In this document: positions 55,401-64,000 of the stretch, one piece after another
How the letters are laid out: the number at the start of each line of letters is the position of its first letter
How positions within the stretch are numbered: the first letter of the stretch is position 1
Source: Sialis fuliginosa
Lineage: Eukaryota; Arthropoda; Insecta; Megaloptera; Sialidae
Direction: 5' to 3'
Assembly (NCBI GenBank): GCA_961205875.1
Contig: OY540820.1
Location: 4,650,001 to 4,714,000, forward strand
DNA length: 64,000 nucleotides
Translations under genes and position numbers: made by a program
The notes under the pieces: model-generated
Told to the model about the DNA's origin: nothing
Databases searched by the model: none
The model's input: only the letters and a program-made list of their open reading frames with translations

Positions 55401-58400
55401 GATGTTGTAAATGGCAGTCAAATAGTGAGTGTTGTTATTGTTGCATGCTAGTGTTTTTGTTATTTATATATCGTTATTTACATGTCACCGGTGTACAAGC
55501 AAAACACATGAGTACACCATTCTATAGAATTTGTTCCACTCTATCGAAGATTCATTTCAACAAAGTCATATAATTTTCCTTAACATCAAATCTATTATAA
55601 CGTTATCTAAATCTGTAATAACACATTTTATGCAGAAAAAATACAACATACATCAATTCAATGTCTCTTTTTACGCGGTAGATACGTTCCATAACAAATC
55701 GCATATAAAAAACCGATTAAAAAAAGATATTGCTTACATTGTAATTTTTTTTTTTTTGTGACAATTCGTATTCTGTCAACTATATAGAATAACCTTACTT
55801 TTAATTTTTTCTTTAGTTTCTTTCTGGCACAGTTATAAATCTTTTTCCAGGAGTTTTGTAAGTTGAATTATTACAACAAGGTACGAAATAATATTTATAA
55901 CTTATTATTTTTCGTTCGTTTTCCATGTTTATCGTTGACACTTGTATATTTAAGCATTGACTGACATTTAAATTTTGGTTTATGACGTCACGTAACATGG
56001 CGCGCAATATTAAGTATGTACCTTTTTTTAAGTTTGATATTTTGGGGTCGGGATAAACTTTTGGAGTATGAAAAAATGTTCTACAATGTTTTTTTATCTC
56101 TAGATTACATTGAATAGATTTTTAGGGATTTTCATTTTTTACCGGATTACTCTATTGCAGTGGCGTAGATAGGGGGGGGGGGATCAAGGAGATCAATCCC
56201 CCCCCCCCATGAGTCTACTTCATGAGAAAACTCAAATAGATTTTTTTAACTCAGACATTTTTTTAAACTCTTCTAGTATGAACAAAATCAACTTTTTTTA
56301 AATGCAATAGTTAGTACGAAAAGAGTAATAGAATTTTATTTTCAGCTTTTTCGTCGGTTTTAAAAAGGCAAATTAATTTTTTTTAACGTTTTTTTATATT
56401 TTTTTATTATACATACATGAAATGTACTGTATAATAAAGTATAGTAATCATGAAAAAATCGAACTCGAGATTTTAACGGAATTACACGTATTGAGGGTCC
56501 CTGAACCAAAAATATGAGATTAAATATTAAGTCATATCCCCCCCCCCCCCCCCCCAGCAAAAAGCTATCTACAACACTGTTAAATTGTCAGTTGTCATTA
56601 GATACTTCACTCGTAAGTTTTGTAAATTAAACATTCCAGTGCATTCATTGAATATTTAAAAAAAATGAAAATACAATATTATGAAAAATCAAGGTTTTTT
56701 TTGACTTACTGTGTTTTGCTTGTATTCTGATAAGTATATATTGCTTTTGTTACTTAATGAGAAATATATTGTCATCAATATCAATTATTGTGTACTTGGA
56801 AAATATTACTGTTTTGCTTTTTTTGGTATGATTTCAGTACATAATAATACTTTTTTCATCTAATTATATTGTTAAAAATTTAATTTTTAAAATTACATTT
56901 ATTGTCGCTCCAATGTTAACAAATTCTATGTTACAAGAAACATAGGGCACCCACAAGGTATATAAAGACAAAGTAGTCTCATTTGGTCCTTGACCAATCA
57001 GCGTTGGCGTGGGAATTGTCGTCACTAGGAAGATGTTTTCAAATGCTATAAGTGTATAATAGAACAAGCTTGTCCAACCCGCGGCCCGCGAGGATAATTA
57101 CAAAAATAATAAACCTGCATTGAAATTAGCGCGACTAAAAAAAAAGGTGTTCAGTTTTTATTTTTCCTAAAAAACCTTTTGTATTCCATAAAATTAGGAA
57201 TTGAACTTAATGCGACAAAAAAAAGGTGTTCAGTTTTTTTATTTTTGTATATTCTGGTCTGCGGTCCTTAGTTTAGTTTTGGGTTTATGCTAAGCAGCGC
57301 AGAAGGTTCAAAAGGTTGGACACCTATGTAATAGAATATCAATTATGTACAAAAAAAATCCTTTATTTATTCTTGTTTTCGTATTTTTTTTTATATTTTA
57401 ACAACACATACAATCAAATAAGTACAAATTCGACATTGCAAAATCATAAAAAAAGCTGTCACAGACAATTTGGTCTATTCGGGAAGCATCATTTTTACTC
57501 TTCTTATGTTGACAATACGTTCTGTGAGTCTGACAACGAGTAAATGATGGAATTTGTATAATTGATATTCTATTATACATTGGTTACGTTCACGACTGAC
57601 CAAAAACAGTAAACAACGAGCTTTGATTAGTTGATTTATGGAATTTCTGGTGGATTGTACCAGAAATTTAAAGAATGTCATTATTTAAGCGTGTAAGGAA
57701 GTGAGACAGAAGTCAACATGAAGTGAACATAAAAGTTCTTTGGTTAGCCTGGTCATTAGTTTCTATCTCTTTCTAATCACTTCTTTCTCACTTCCTTACA
57801 CGCTTAAAAAATGGCATTCTTTAAATTTCTGGTACATTCCATCAGAAATTCCATGAATCAACCAATCAAATCTCGTTGTTCACTGTTTTTGGTCAGTCGT
57901 GAACGTGACCATTTATAACATTTGAATATATCCCCCTAGTGACGTCAATTCCTGCGCCAACGCTGATTGGCCAAGGACCAAATGAGACTATCTTGTCTTT
58001 ATGTACACAGGTAGAAAAGTGACTTGGGCCAAGAAAATCTTGTTTTATATATAACGAAAACAATATTTTCTCAATATAAGAATGTATTCTTAATCCAAGT
58101 ATATTATTAGTTTCGTCCAACAATATTTCTTTAAAGAGAAACAACAATTTTCTGGATTAAGAATATATTCTTAAATTAAGAAAATATTGTTTTTGTTATA
58201 TAAAAAACAAGGATTTCTTGACCCAAGTCAACTTTTTTACCAGTGTACCTGTACCTGGTGTAACAGGTTGGTAACTTCTGTAAAATCGCTTATTTCAAAA
58301 ATTGAAAACTGATTTTTAGTAAATAAACATACATATCTATTGTAGTAGATCTACATTTTTGGGTACTATTACTACAATCAGAGTGATCTGATTACTGAAC

Positions 58401-61400
58401 TATCATAAGGAAGCGTCGGCTATTACGTAAAAATGATTTTCAAAATTTTTGAAAGATTCAGATTATTACCAACCAAAGCAGTAAGCAAAGTCATGCTTAG
58501 CTACCAAAAATCAATTACAGTTGGACTCCTATAAGTTCGAATTCCCCTTCATCGGAGGATAATTTGTATCTCTCACTCAACGTTGAGAAAATAATTATTA
58601 AAGTGGTTTCACAATTATATAAATGGAAATATACGTACAACATTATTAAACAGACGAAAAAAAACAATATGTTATCAAATACTTACATTAGTATTCAAAT
58701 AAAACTCAAATATAATCACTACACCTTTTTCTGAAGACGCCATATATATTACAAATGATGAACTGTCAAAGAACTTTCCAATTTTACCACCAAGGAGTAA
58801 AGTGTGAGTGTGAGAGAGAAAGCTATTCCCATCTCATTTCATTAGATCGGTATTGTGATAGAAGGGGTAGTCTGTAAGTTCTAATTCCGAGAATTTTGGG
58901 TCCCGTAGCTTAGAACTTATAGGAGTTCTACTACATCAATTTTTGAAATTACAGATTTTACAGGGATGCGAATTCAGAAATATTTACTTTAATTATTAAT
59001 AATTTTTTTCATATTTCTGAATAAGAATAAGTCGTAATTGAATGTGAGTTAACGATTTAAATATTTAATATTTGGGTCAATCCATATGAAGTGGTCCAGC
59101 ACTGGTTACTCGATCATTCTAAAAAAAAATTGTTTTTTTTGTGTGTAATTACCCTAACATGTTGGTAGTTCGAAATGACCATTATTTTAATTTTATTGTT
59201 TTTTGTTTTCGCATGACGGCCATATTTGTTATACAGGTCGCTGCATTTTTTGCACTTTAAAGGGTTTACGGAAACTAGAATATCTCAGCTTCTATCAAAC
59301 CTTTTAACATGGGACTAAAAGCAAATTGTTCAGAATAAAACGGGCTACAAGATTACTTGTAGACATTTTCACCTAAATGTTATCCTAAAGGGTGAAATTT
59401 CAGCCTTAATTCTTAGTTCTATTTTTGAAAAAATCCCATTTTCAAGGGGATGTTTTTGCAAGAAGGGGAAATGTTAACAAGTCAAATTATTTTTTACAAA
59501 TAGGTGTATTCACACACCAAAGTTCAACTATGAGACTTGCCTCCCTTTATTTCAAATTTTTTTCAAAATTTGAAAATTCGAGAAAATGACACTTTCCAGT
59601 TAAAAATCTGAAATTTTAGCCCATTATAGTATTACATAATGGTATTATGTACCAAAAATTTTGGATTGAGATTTAACTATTGAAATGCAAATATCGCAGT
59701 TATGCGAAAACAGAAAACAATAAAATTAAAATAATTGTCATTTCGAACTACCAACATGTTAGGGTAATTACACACAAAAAAACAGTTTTTTTTTAGAATG
59801 ATCGAGCAACCATTTAATTTAATTTTGGACCATTTCGTATGGATTAACCCATTCTTTAAAATACTGTAATGTAATACTTGAAATGTCCATCTTTTATATT
59901 TTCATGAAATAACGGAATATAATTTTTAATTAAACATTTAAAGTAAATATACAAACTTTGATATCTTATATTAATACATAAATTATAATTATTTTAAATA
60001 ATATATTTTGTAACATTTAATGCCCATTACAGTTTTTTCTTTGAAATGGTACGACAATATAATAATTATTGTTAAATTTTGTTGTATTTAAAATATTTTA
60101 ATTCAACAATAAACATTATTTTTATACATTTTAAGGAAACCATATTTAATAACTATTTTTACATAAATTTTAAATGCTCAGTTAATTTTTAAGTAAATTA
60201 TCATGAAGCATATATTTAAAATATATTTTATAATTTAAAAAAGAAATATAACTTTTTATTAATTTCTTTCAGTATTTATTTAAATATTGAGCATTAGATA
60301 TGTATTACATATTATTCTGGTAATAATAATTATATTTTAAATTTCATTTTATCACTAATTAATATTAAATATAATTTTTACTCATTTATCTTGTTTGTCA
60401 TTTAAATTTTTTATAATCCTTTCCTTTTGGTTCTTTATTATAAACAGTGACAATTTATTCCCCAGTTTTACCACTGGAGAGTTTTAATTGAAAATTGAGG
60501 ATCGAGGGTCGCAATTTGAAAATTATGCTATTTGCCTAAAATAGTAAAAAATACAAAATTCATTTCCACTTTCTAATTATATTTGTCAAATGTGGGGTGC
60601 GCCGGTAAATCATTGTCTGAAAAGTTAAATTAGTTAATGTAATTCGGTTTTAGCATTTATTAAATCGCTACAAAAATCCATAAAGTAATGTTAGTATTTC
60701 TAAATTTTGTATTCGGTAATAAATTCAAATTCCGATTAATAGTTATTGGCATTAGTTTGCGTTTGTTTGAAGTAGTTGTTTTATTTTAAAGTTCTATTAA
60801 AATAATAAGGTAGTGGCACCAGTCTTGGCAAGGACTCCAGTAATTAAATGTACTGAATTAGAAATATATGTTGATATTTGATTACTACCATTTCTGAATA
60901 TTAATCTATATACATTTACCTGTCTTACAACGTGATTTGATGACAATCGGCCAATAGGAGTCAAAATGGTAGACATTTAAACTAATTATTAGTATAATTT
61001 ATTTATTAATTATTAGATACATTCTCATAGAAACTGCTTTACTTTGTTTCAAATTTGACGATTCTTTTATATCTTTTGTGTCGTAGTACTTATCATTTTA
61101 GTGTCCATTACTACGTGCTCATTACTGGAGAAAAAAACATGAACAAAATAACAGGCTATAATTTAAAAAACCAAACTATATTTGCAGACTTTGGTAATTA
61201 AATTGATTAAATAAAGAGTTAGTTGCTTTATTAGTAACATGAGTTGATGAGAATTACAAAAACAGTAAAACTTGCTCTTATAGCGGCCATAATTGGTGCC
61301 TTTACCTTATATAATATACACACAAGTGTCGTGATTTATAACTAACAAGTTTTAATGAATTGCTGATGATGGTGTGTCTTTGCCGTGTTGTGTGTCAATT

Positions 61401-63952
61401 AACACGTATTAACAAATCTCCGAACGCCTTCGTTAAACATATAGTAAAATGTGGAAGGAACCGCACAGTCGCGACTCTTGTCTTCTCCTCTTTTCAGCGT
61501 GGGCTTTGCTGTTTTCCAGGATTCTCTAATCCAAGCACTGCGTCGAGAAAGGGAAAAATACCCAAACCATTATTGGCGGGTGTGAGCTCGGCAGCTGCCG
61601 GCCAGTTCGGTGTCCTGCAGGGTTTCCGCCGTGAACCGTCGCCAGGTGNNNNNNNNNNNNNNNNNNNNNNNNNNNNNNNNNNNNNNNNNNNNNNNNNNNN
61701 NNNNNNNNNNNNNNNNNNNNNNNNNNNNNNNNNNNNNNNNNNNNNNNNNNNNNNNNNNNNNNNNNNNNNNNNNNNNNNNNNNNNNNNNNNNNNNNNNNNN
61801 NNNNNNNNNNNNNNNNNNNNNNNNNNNNNNNNNNNNNNNNNNNNNNNNTTCTAATTACATTTTATTGACTAAGATTGTGTTGAAACGTTGCTGTGTTAAC
61901 CATGAAAATTAAATACCGAGTAAATCAATGATTCTTAGATAGAGGTTACACGATCAGTTTGGTATCAGTTCATTCCATGACTGATACCAAACATTGATTG
62001 ACAGACTGATGAACTGGACTGAACTGATACCAGACTGATCGTGTAACCTCTGTTCTAAGGTTAATGTGGCGACTTTTCAACGTGTGTCAACAGCATTCAA
62101 CAATAGAGTAATCCGGAAAATTTTAACATACCTTTTTTATTACTTAACTGCAAAGCTAAAACATAATTTTCGTACGTTTTCCATGTTCATCGTTGCATCT
62201 TGAATCTTGTATATTTAAGCGTTGACTGACATTTCAATACTGGATTATGACGTCACGCAACATGACGCATAATTGGGAGCGTTTGAAAAGTACCTTTTTT
62301 TAAATATGATATTTTGGGGTCGGGATAAACTTTTGGAGTATGAAACAATGTTCTACAATGTTTTTTTTATATCTAGATTACATTAAACATGTTTTTAGGG
62401 GTTTTCATTTTTGACCGGATTACTCTATTATACTTTTTGGACATAGTTCTTTTTCATAAAGTTCAACTCAAGACCTTTTGATTTATGTATAATAAAATTC
62501 TCATATCTTTTTTATACGAAAGTTACGATTTAACGCACAAAAAAAATTTCAGTAGAGAAAATTTTGTGTTCCTTTTTTGTTTGATATGTTGAGTATTACA
62601 AGATTTGTGATTTTCTTATCTACATATTCATTTAGATATAGAAACAAATGAAAATACTAGCTTATGTTACCCCACATGTGGGTTTTACATAGTGCCGTGT
62701 TTAAGGGTTGATATTGGTCTAAATATTTGTAGATATACACTACCCTGCAAAAGTTTAAGACCACCTTAAAAATTTTTCCTTTTTTGACTTTTGCGAATAT
62801 TTCTCGGTCTCTGACCGCTATATTCAACGTGTTTGTATTTACCGATAATAAAATATGTTCTTCGCCCGATAACTGGACGGTCGGTTAGTTACCCGGCGCT
62901 CACATGTATTTCAAATTGTCTCAGCTTTGCCATAGTGACAATTTCTCTTTCCCTAAAATTAGTGAATATATTATATATTTATAATACCTATTGTCATGTT
63001 ACTTACCTTGTGTTTCGATTTTCTGCACCGACAATTGCAGTGTTTTCGCATTTCAAATGACCTAACCTCAATATTGTTAGATCCCCAAAATAATCTTTTG
63101 ATGAAATGAAGAAAGCACAGCAAATTTCGAAGGAAAAACGAGCTTAAGTAGTCATTTTGAATAAATTGGGTCATTCACAGCGAAAAATTACTGAGACGAA
63201 TTGAATAAACTGGTCAAAAATATTACAGGGTGTCCACTTTCTGGAAAGTCAGAGAAGCCTAAAGTGGTTAGGGAAAGTCAGGGAATTCATTAATTTTTTT
63301 TAGAAAGTCGGGGAAAAAGGTCCATAAAATTAAGTTGACGAGCAAAAAAAAAAAGAAAAAGGACATTGAATTGAAAGTAAGTAACAAATGTAAAAGTTTC
63401 AAGTTATGACCAAAAAAAAAAAAATATCTTCAAATTTTATTTCTGCACATTCTTGCCCTGAGTCAGGGAATTTTGAATCTGTGGTCGGGGAAAAGTCAGG
63501 GAATTTTATTTCCAAAAACCGGTGGACACCCTGTATTAGCAAAAAGTCCAAAAATCGACATTTTTTCAGGTGGTCTTAAACTTTTGCAGGGTAGTGTACT
63601 AATGAATTAAATACCAAACAGGCTAGACGATTCGCCATCATCGAGTCGTAAACAAGCTGATATCAGTAGCAGCGGTGAGTCGAGCAAGAGGGCATCACCG
63701 GCGAGATCTCTTATACCCCCGCCACGTAAGGTTGGTGAATACAATCGGTTGGGTGGGAAACCACGGGCCGATCGAGACTCAGCGTCTACCGCGAGCGATA
63801 ACTCGGCCAGTTCTTTACCGCCGCCTTCGTCGTCTAGCAAACTCCGCATGTACGGCACTTCGACCGGTGTCTCGAGTTTAACAAGACGCGGCTCTTCGCT
63901 AGGACGAGATGCTAAAACTGGACAGACGACGAAATATCGAATTCAGTTTTAG
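49403..63952 (+). CDS. AMOT: Angiomotin orthologue, 12 coding exons
   Basis: Exons: 49403-49481, 49844-50093, 50153-50354, 51021-51452, 51827-52100, 52582-52727, 52791-53125, 53185-53319, 53770-53984, 54323-54516, 61520-61581, 63622-63952. All phases agree, giving 884 aa (vertebrate motins range about 675-1,084). Residues about 1-300 are Ser/Asn-rich and include RQEPQGQE, which is also in human AMOT. From about 295 to 640 is the motin coiled coil: IVDILIHENN, EKRERLERTARMRLQ, LTNAQGNVVRLEEECRKKQ, EKIMRLEGECAKWEQRYLEES and ERDAMIRVLQKH all have clear AMOT counterparts. The C-terminal ~200 residues are Ser/Pro-rich and end YRIQF, a possible class II PDZ ligand. Motins bind membranes, junction proteins and actin and regulate YAP in Hippo signalling. 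No PPxY or LPxY motif is visible. The start ATG 49403 is the first in frame; untranslated exons may lie upstream. Confidence 0.9.
49502..49748 (-). repeat. CTTCCTCGCAATATCG-type repeat, reversed, in intron 1
   Basis: Reverse copy of the dispersed repeat ('ggttggatggttgggtctgg', GTCT tract, 'cttcctcgcaatatca'), filling most of angiomotin intron 1 (49482-49843). Confidence 0.65.
49844..50354 (+). CDS. AMOT: Angiomotin exons 2 and 3
   Basis: Exon 2 (49844-50093) and exon 3 (50153-50354) are separated by a 59-bp intron. They encode the Ser-rich N-terminal part with RQEPQGQENL. Human AMOT has its LPxY motif soon after this point; here the sequence continues QQSVSNRSSLKESLPSNRSS without one. Confidence 0.85.
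50499..50999 (+). mobile_element. AGGTACTGG MITE, copy 7, in angiomotin intron 3
   Basis: Left-truncated copy beginning 'gattaaatgtactgaattag' and ending ACTGGTGCCAGTAACT. It fills most of the 666-bp intron and stops 21 bp before exon 4. Confidence 0.85.
51021..51452 (+). CDS. AMOT: Angiomotin exon 4, entry to the coiled coil
   Basis: Acceptor TTTGAATACAG, donor AAG|GTATTT. The last third (IWQSNEIVDILIHENNTLKL, then EIDNCQQKVAKSQK) matches the start of the motin coiled coil. Earlier residues are basic and Ser-rich, with YRRGASAP a possible kinase site. Confidence 0.88.
51496..51785. mobile_element. MITE with CAGGGTGTCCACTTTCTGG ends, in intron 4
   Basis: Ends CAGGGTGTCTACTTTCTGG and CCAGTGGACACCCTG, with a 5-bp target duplication GTGTT (51491-51495 and 51786-51790). 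It makes up most of the 374-bp intron. A 5-bp TSD with CAGGG ends suggests a hAT5-type element. The other copy is at 63226-63533. Confidence 0.85.
51827..53984 (+). CDS. AMOT: Angiomotin exons 5-9, conserved coiled-coil core
   Basis: Exons 51827-52100, 52582-52727, 52791-53125, 53185-53319 and 53770-53984 encode residues about 322-689. This is the motin coiled-coil homology and Angiomotin_C region, the part that binds lipids and partners and that identifies the gene. Heptad-rich sequence ends after MIRVLQKH; beyond it the chain turns Ser/Thr/His-rich (SPHHTPHASLHS). Confidence 0.92.
52187..52228 (+). repeat. AGGTACTGG MITE fragment, right end only
   Basis: 'gtaaaccttgctcttatagt' through ACTGGTGCCAGTACCT, in angiomotin intron 5. 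Confidence 0.7.
54323..54516 (+). CDS. AMOT: Angiomotin exon 10
   Basis: Encodes a Ser/Tyr-rich segment (SNSYAGSDSSYHTSYSKYG) and a short helix LDDQLKELDNQLDNHQLLNK, ending in phase 0 at donor GTAAGT. A 7-kb intron follows. Confidence 0.85.
54517..56158. other. Angiomotin intron 10, proximal part
   Basis: AT-rich, no gene. About 55800-56158 is a diverged relative of the element at 62103-62430 ('ggggtcgggataaactttt', 'ccggattactctatt') and includes 'atgacgtcacgtaacatgg'. Confidence 0.45.
56159..56578. mobile_element. CAGTGGCGTAGATAG element, worn copy
   Basis: Ends CAGTGGCGTAGATAGGG and CTATCTACAACACTG, with long G and C homopolymers (about 56174-56182, 56199-56208 and a C run near 56528-56546). 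Flanks do not match, so no target duplication is claimed. Confidence 0.65.
57065..57328. mobile_element. hAT MITE with CAAGCTTGTCCAACC ends
   Basis: Ends CAAGCTTGTCCAACCCGCGG and GGTTGGACACCTATG, with a perfect 8-bp target duplication TAATAGAA (57057-57064 and 57329-57336). Two internal stretches of 'aaaaaggtgttcagttttt' are tandemly related. Confidence 0.87.
57582..57910. mobile_element. Harbinger-like MITE with GGTTACGTTCACGACTGACC ends
   Basis: Long inverted arms from GGTTACGTTCACGACTGACC to GGTCAGTCGTGAACGTGACC, flanked by ATT on both sides. Removing element plus one ATT restores the sequence seen in the sister copies of the host element, so the 3-bp duplication is well supported. Confidence 0.82.
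58006..58245. mobile_element. TA-flanked palindromic MITE with CACAGGTAGAAAAGTGACTT ends
   Basis: A 240-bp foldback with ends CACAGGTAGAAAAGTGACTT and AAGTCAACTTTTTTACCAGTG between TA dinucleotides (58004-58005 and 58246-58247). Confidence 0.8.
58517..58932. mobile_element. MITE with GGACTCCTATAAGTTCGAA ends
   Basis: Inverted ends AGTTGGACTCCTATAAGTTC and GAACTTATAGGAGTTCTACT around ~400 bp of non-coding sequence. The left end includes GTTCGAATTCC, which resembles a Pol III B box, but no tRNA fold is seen. Confidence 0.65.
59074..59850. mobile_element. Foldback element with GGGTCAATCCATATGAA ends
   Basis: Arms of about 150 bp, from GGGTCAATCCATATGAAGTG to GACCATTTCGTATGGATTAACCC, mirror each other (including 'taccctaacatgttggtagt'). 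Non-coding. Confidence 0.78.
59851..60805. other. Intron spacer
   Basis: Very AT-rich, with no recognised gene, RNA or element. Confidence 0.35.
60808..61307 (+). mobile_element. AGGTACTGG MITE, copy 8
   Basis: Ends AGGTAGTGGCACCAGT and 'attggtgcctttacct' between TA dinucleotides; the interior has a few small deletions relative to copy 6. It lies about 210 bp before angiomotin exon 11. Confidence 0.87.
61520..61581 (+). CDS. AMOT: Angiomotin exon 11 (62 nt)
   Basis: Acceptor GCTGTTTTCCAG; encodes DSLIQALRREREKYPNHYWR plus two bases of a valine codon. Using donor GTGAGC at 61582 it leaves in phase 2, which is exactly what exon 12 needs. Read through, it would stop three bases later, giving a short YWRV ending. 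Phase-0 entry from exon 10 fits. Confidence 0.75.
61586..61648. other. GC-rich segment abutting the assembly gap
   Basis: About 63 bp of unusually GC-rich sequence right up to the run of N. It could be the start of a GC-rich block that failed to assemble. An open frame runs through it (GVSSAAAGQFGVLQG), but no exon boundary supports coding. Confidence 0.4.
61649..61848. other. Assembly gap, 200 N
   Basis: Exactly 200 unknown bases in angiomotin intron 11; the round length suggests an arbitrary gap size. Phase consistency of exons 11 and 12 makes a lost coding exon here unnecessary but not impossible. Confidence 0.95.
61932..62058. repeat. 127-bp hairpin
   Basis: Arms from TAGATAGAGGTTACACGATC to GATCGTGTAACCTCTGTTCTA with internal 'ctgataccaaac' repeats. 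Probably a tiny MITE; a small-RNA hairpin is possible but there is no evidence for one. Confidence 0.7.
62103..62430. mobile_element. MITE with AGAGTAATCCGG ends
   Basis: Ends ATAGAGTAATCCGGAAAA and TTGACCGGATTACTCTAT; the interior has 'attatgacgtcacgcaacat' and 'ggggtcgggataaactttt', shared with about 55900-56158. Non-coding. Confidence 0.72.
62738..63596 (+). mobile_element. Tc1-like element with CACTACCCTGCAAAAG ends
   Basis: Ends CACTACCCTGCAAAAGTTTA and TAAACTTTTGCAGGGTAGTG between TA dinucleotides (62736-62737 and 63597-63598). At about 63106-63200 the + strand spells a worn N-terminal HTH of a Tc1-like transposase (KEKRA, stop, VVILNKLGHSQRKITET). The rest is deleted, and a 308-bp MITE is inserted at 63226-63533. 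Confidence 0.83.
63226..63533. mobile_element. MITE with CAGGGTGTCCACTTTCTGG ends, nested in the Tc1-like element
   Basis: Ends CAGGGTGTCCACTTTCTGG and CCGGTGGACACCCTG with a perfect 5-bp target duplication TATTA (63221-63225 and 63534-63538). Same family as 51496-51785. Confidence 0.88.
63622..63952 (+). CDS. AMOT: Angiomotin exon 12, C-terminus
   Basis: Enters in phase 2 after 'accaaacag' and encodes 110 Ser/Pro/Arg-rich residues (SLIPPPRKVGEYNRLGGK, DNSASSLPPPSSSSKLRMYG), ending KYRIQF before TAG. GC-richer than its surroundings, as the other exons are. Human AMOT also ends in a hydrophobic PDZ ligand (EYLI). The sequence itself is too unlike vertebrate motins to prove the link; strand, phase and position support it. 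Confidence 0.75.
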
Positions 63953-64000
63953 TTCATGGTGTGTTTATACAGTGTGTCCCAAATTTATAAGGGCACCTAC

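Larger units (their letters stand above)
56954..58251. mobile_element. Foldback element with CRE/CCAAT/TATA termini, copy 3 (composite)
   Basis: Left arm 56954-57064 and right arm about 57911-58005 plus 58248-58251, with the interior family sequence at 57329-57581. TGACGTCA is intact in the right arm (near 57940) and altered in the left (TGTCGTCA). Three other elements have entered it: 57065-57328, 57582-57910 and 58006-58245. Confidence 0.82.

Noticed and set aside
58531-58545. tRNA/SINE B-box-like GTTCGAATTCC
   Set aside because: No A box at proper spacing and no cloverleaf; it is part of a MITE terminal repeat.
61360-61854. 164-codon frame running into the N gap
   Set aside because: Nearly half of it is unknown bases, and the acceptor at 61519 supports a different frame that fits angiomotin phase.

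Overview
This is AT-rich, intron- and transposon-rich animal DNA, almost certainly from an insect; the order cannot be fixed from the sequence alone. Evidence: GT-AG spliced genes with short exons, hAT, piggyBac, pogo, Tc1/mariner and Helitron-type repeats with readable target-site duplications (TSDs), and no bacterial gene organisation. Exon joins below were read by eye from splice sites and reading-frame phase, without RNA data.

Layout: (1) 1-4.3 kb holds an intact pogo-type transposase ORF (1169-3013) among small inverted-repeat elements. (2) 5.0-8.2 kb is a two-exon C2H2 zinc-finger gene (480 aa, 14 fingers). (3) 8.4-13.7 kb is repeats: a 1.47-kb near-perfect palindrome, a three-level nest of MITEs and a Helitron-like terminus. 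(4) 13.8-37.3 kb is one Ras-superfamily gene of the Dexras/Rhes (RASD) type: a GC-rich 5' exon and four coding exons encoding 286 aa, with introns full of transposons. (5) 37.3-44.3 kb is gene-free repeats. (6) 44.3-46.1 kb is a second zinc-finger gene (431 aa, 10 fingers), a paralogue of the first, with a decayed eleventh finger after its stop. (7) 49.4-63.95 kb is a complete angiomotin (AMOT) orthologue in 12 coding exons, 884 aa, all in consistent phase. A 200-N assembly gap lies in its last intron.

All host genes lie on the + strand. The RASD-like GTPase and angiomotin are conserved signalling or scaffold proteins and the two zinc-finger proteins are probable DNA-binding regulators; nothing suggests the four act together. 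The most unusual feature is a foldback element family (3726-4248, 38462-38913, 56954-58251, half copy 48325-48489). Its terminal repeats carry a CRE (TGACGTCA), a CCAAT box and a TATA box, arranged as promoters pointing out of both ends. Other points of interest are angiomotin splice sites abutting transposons, the lack of recognisable YAP-binding PPxY/LPxY motifs in this angiomotin, and an inverted duplication that copied host flank plus transposon end.
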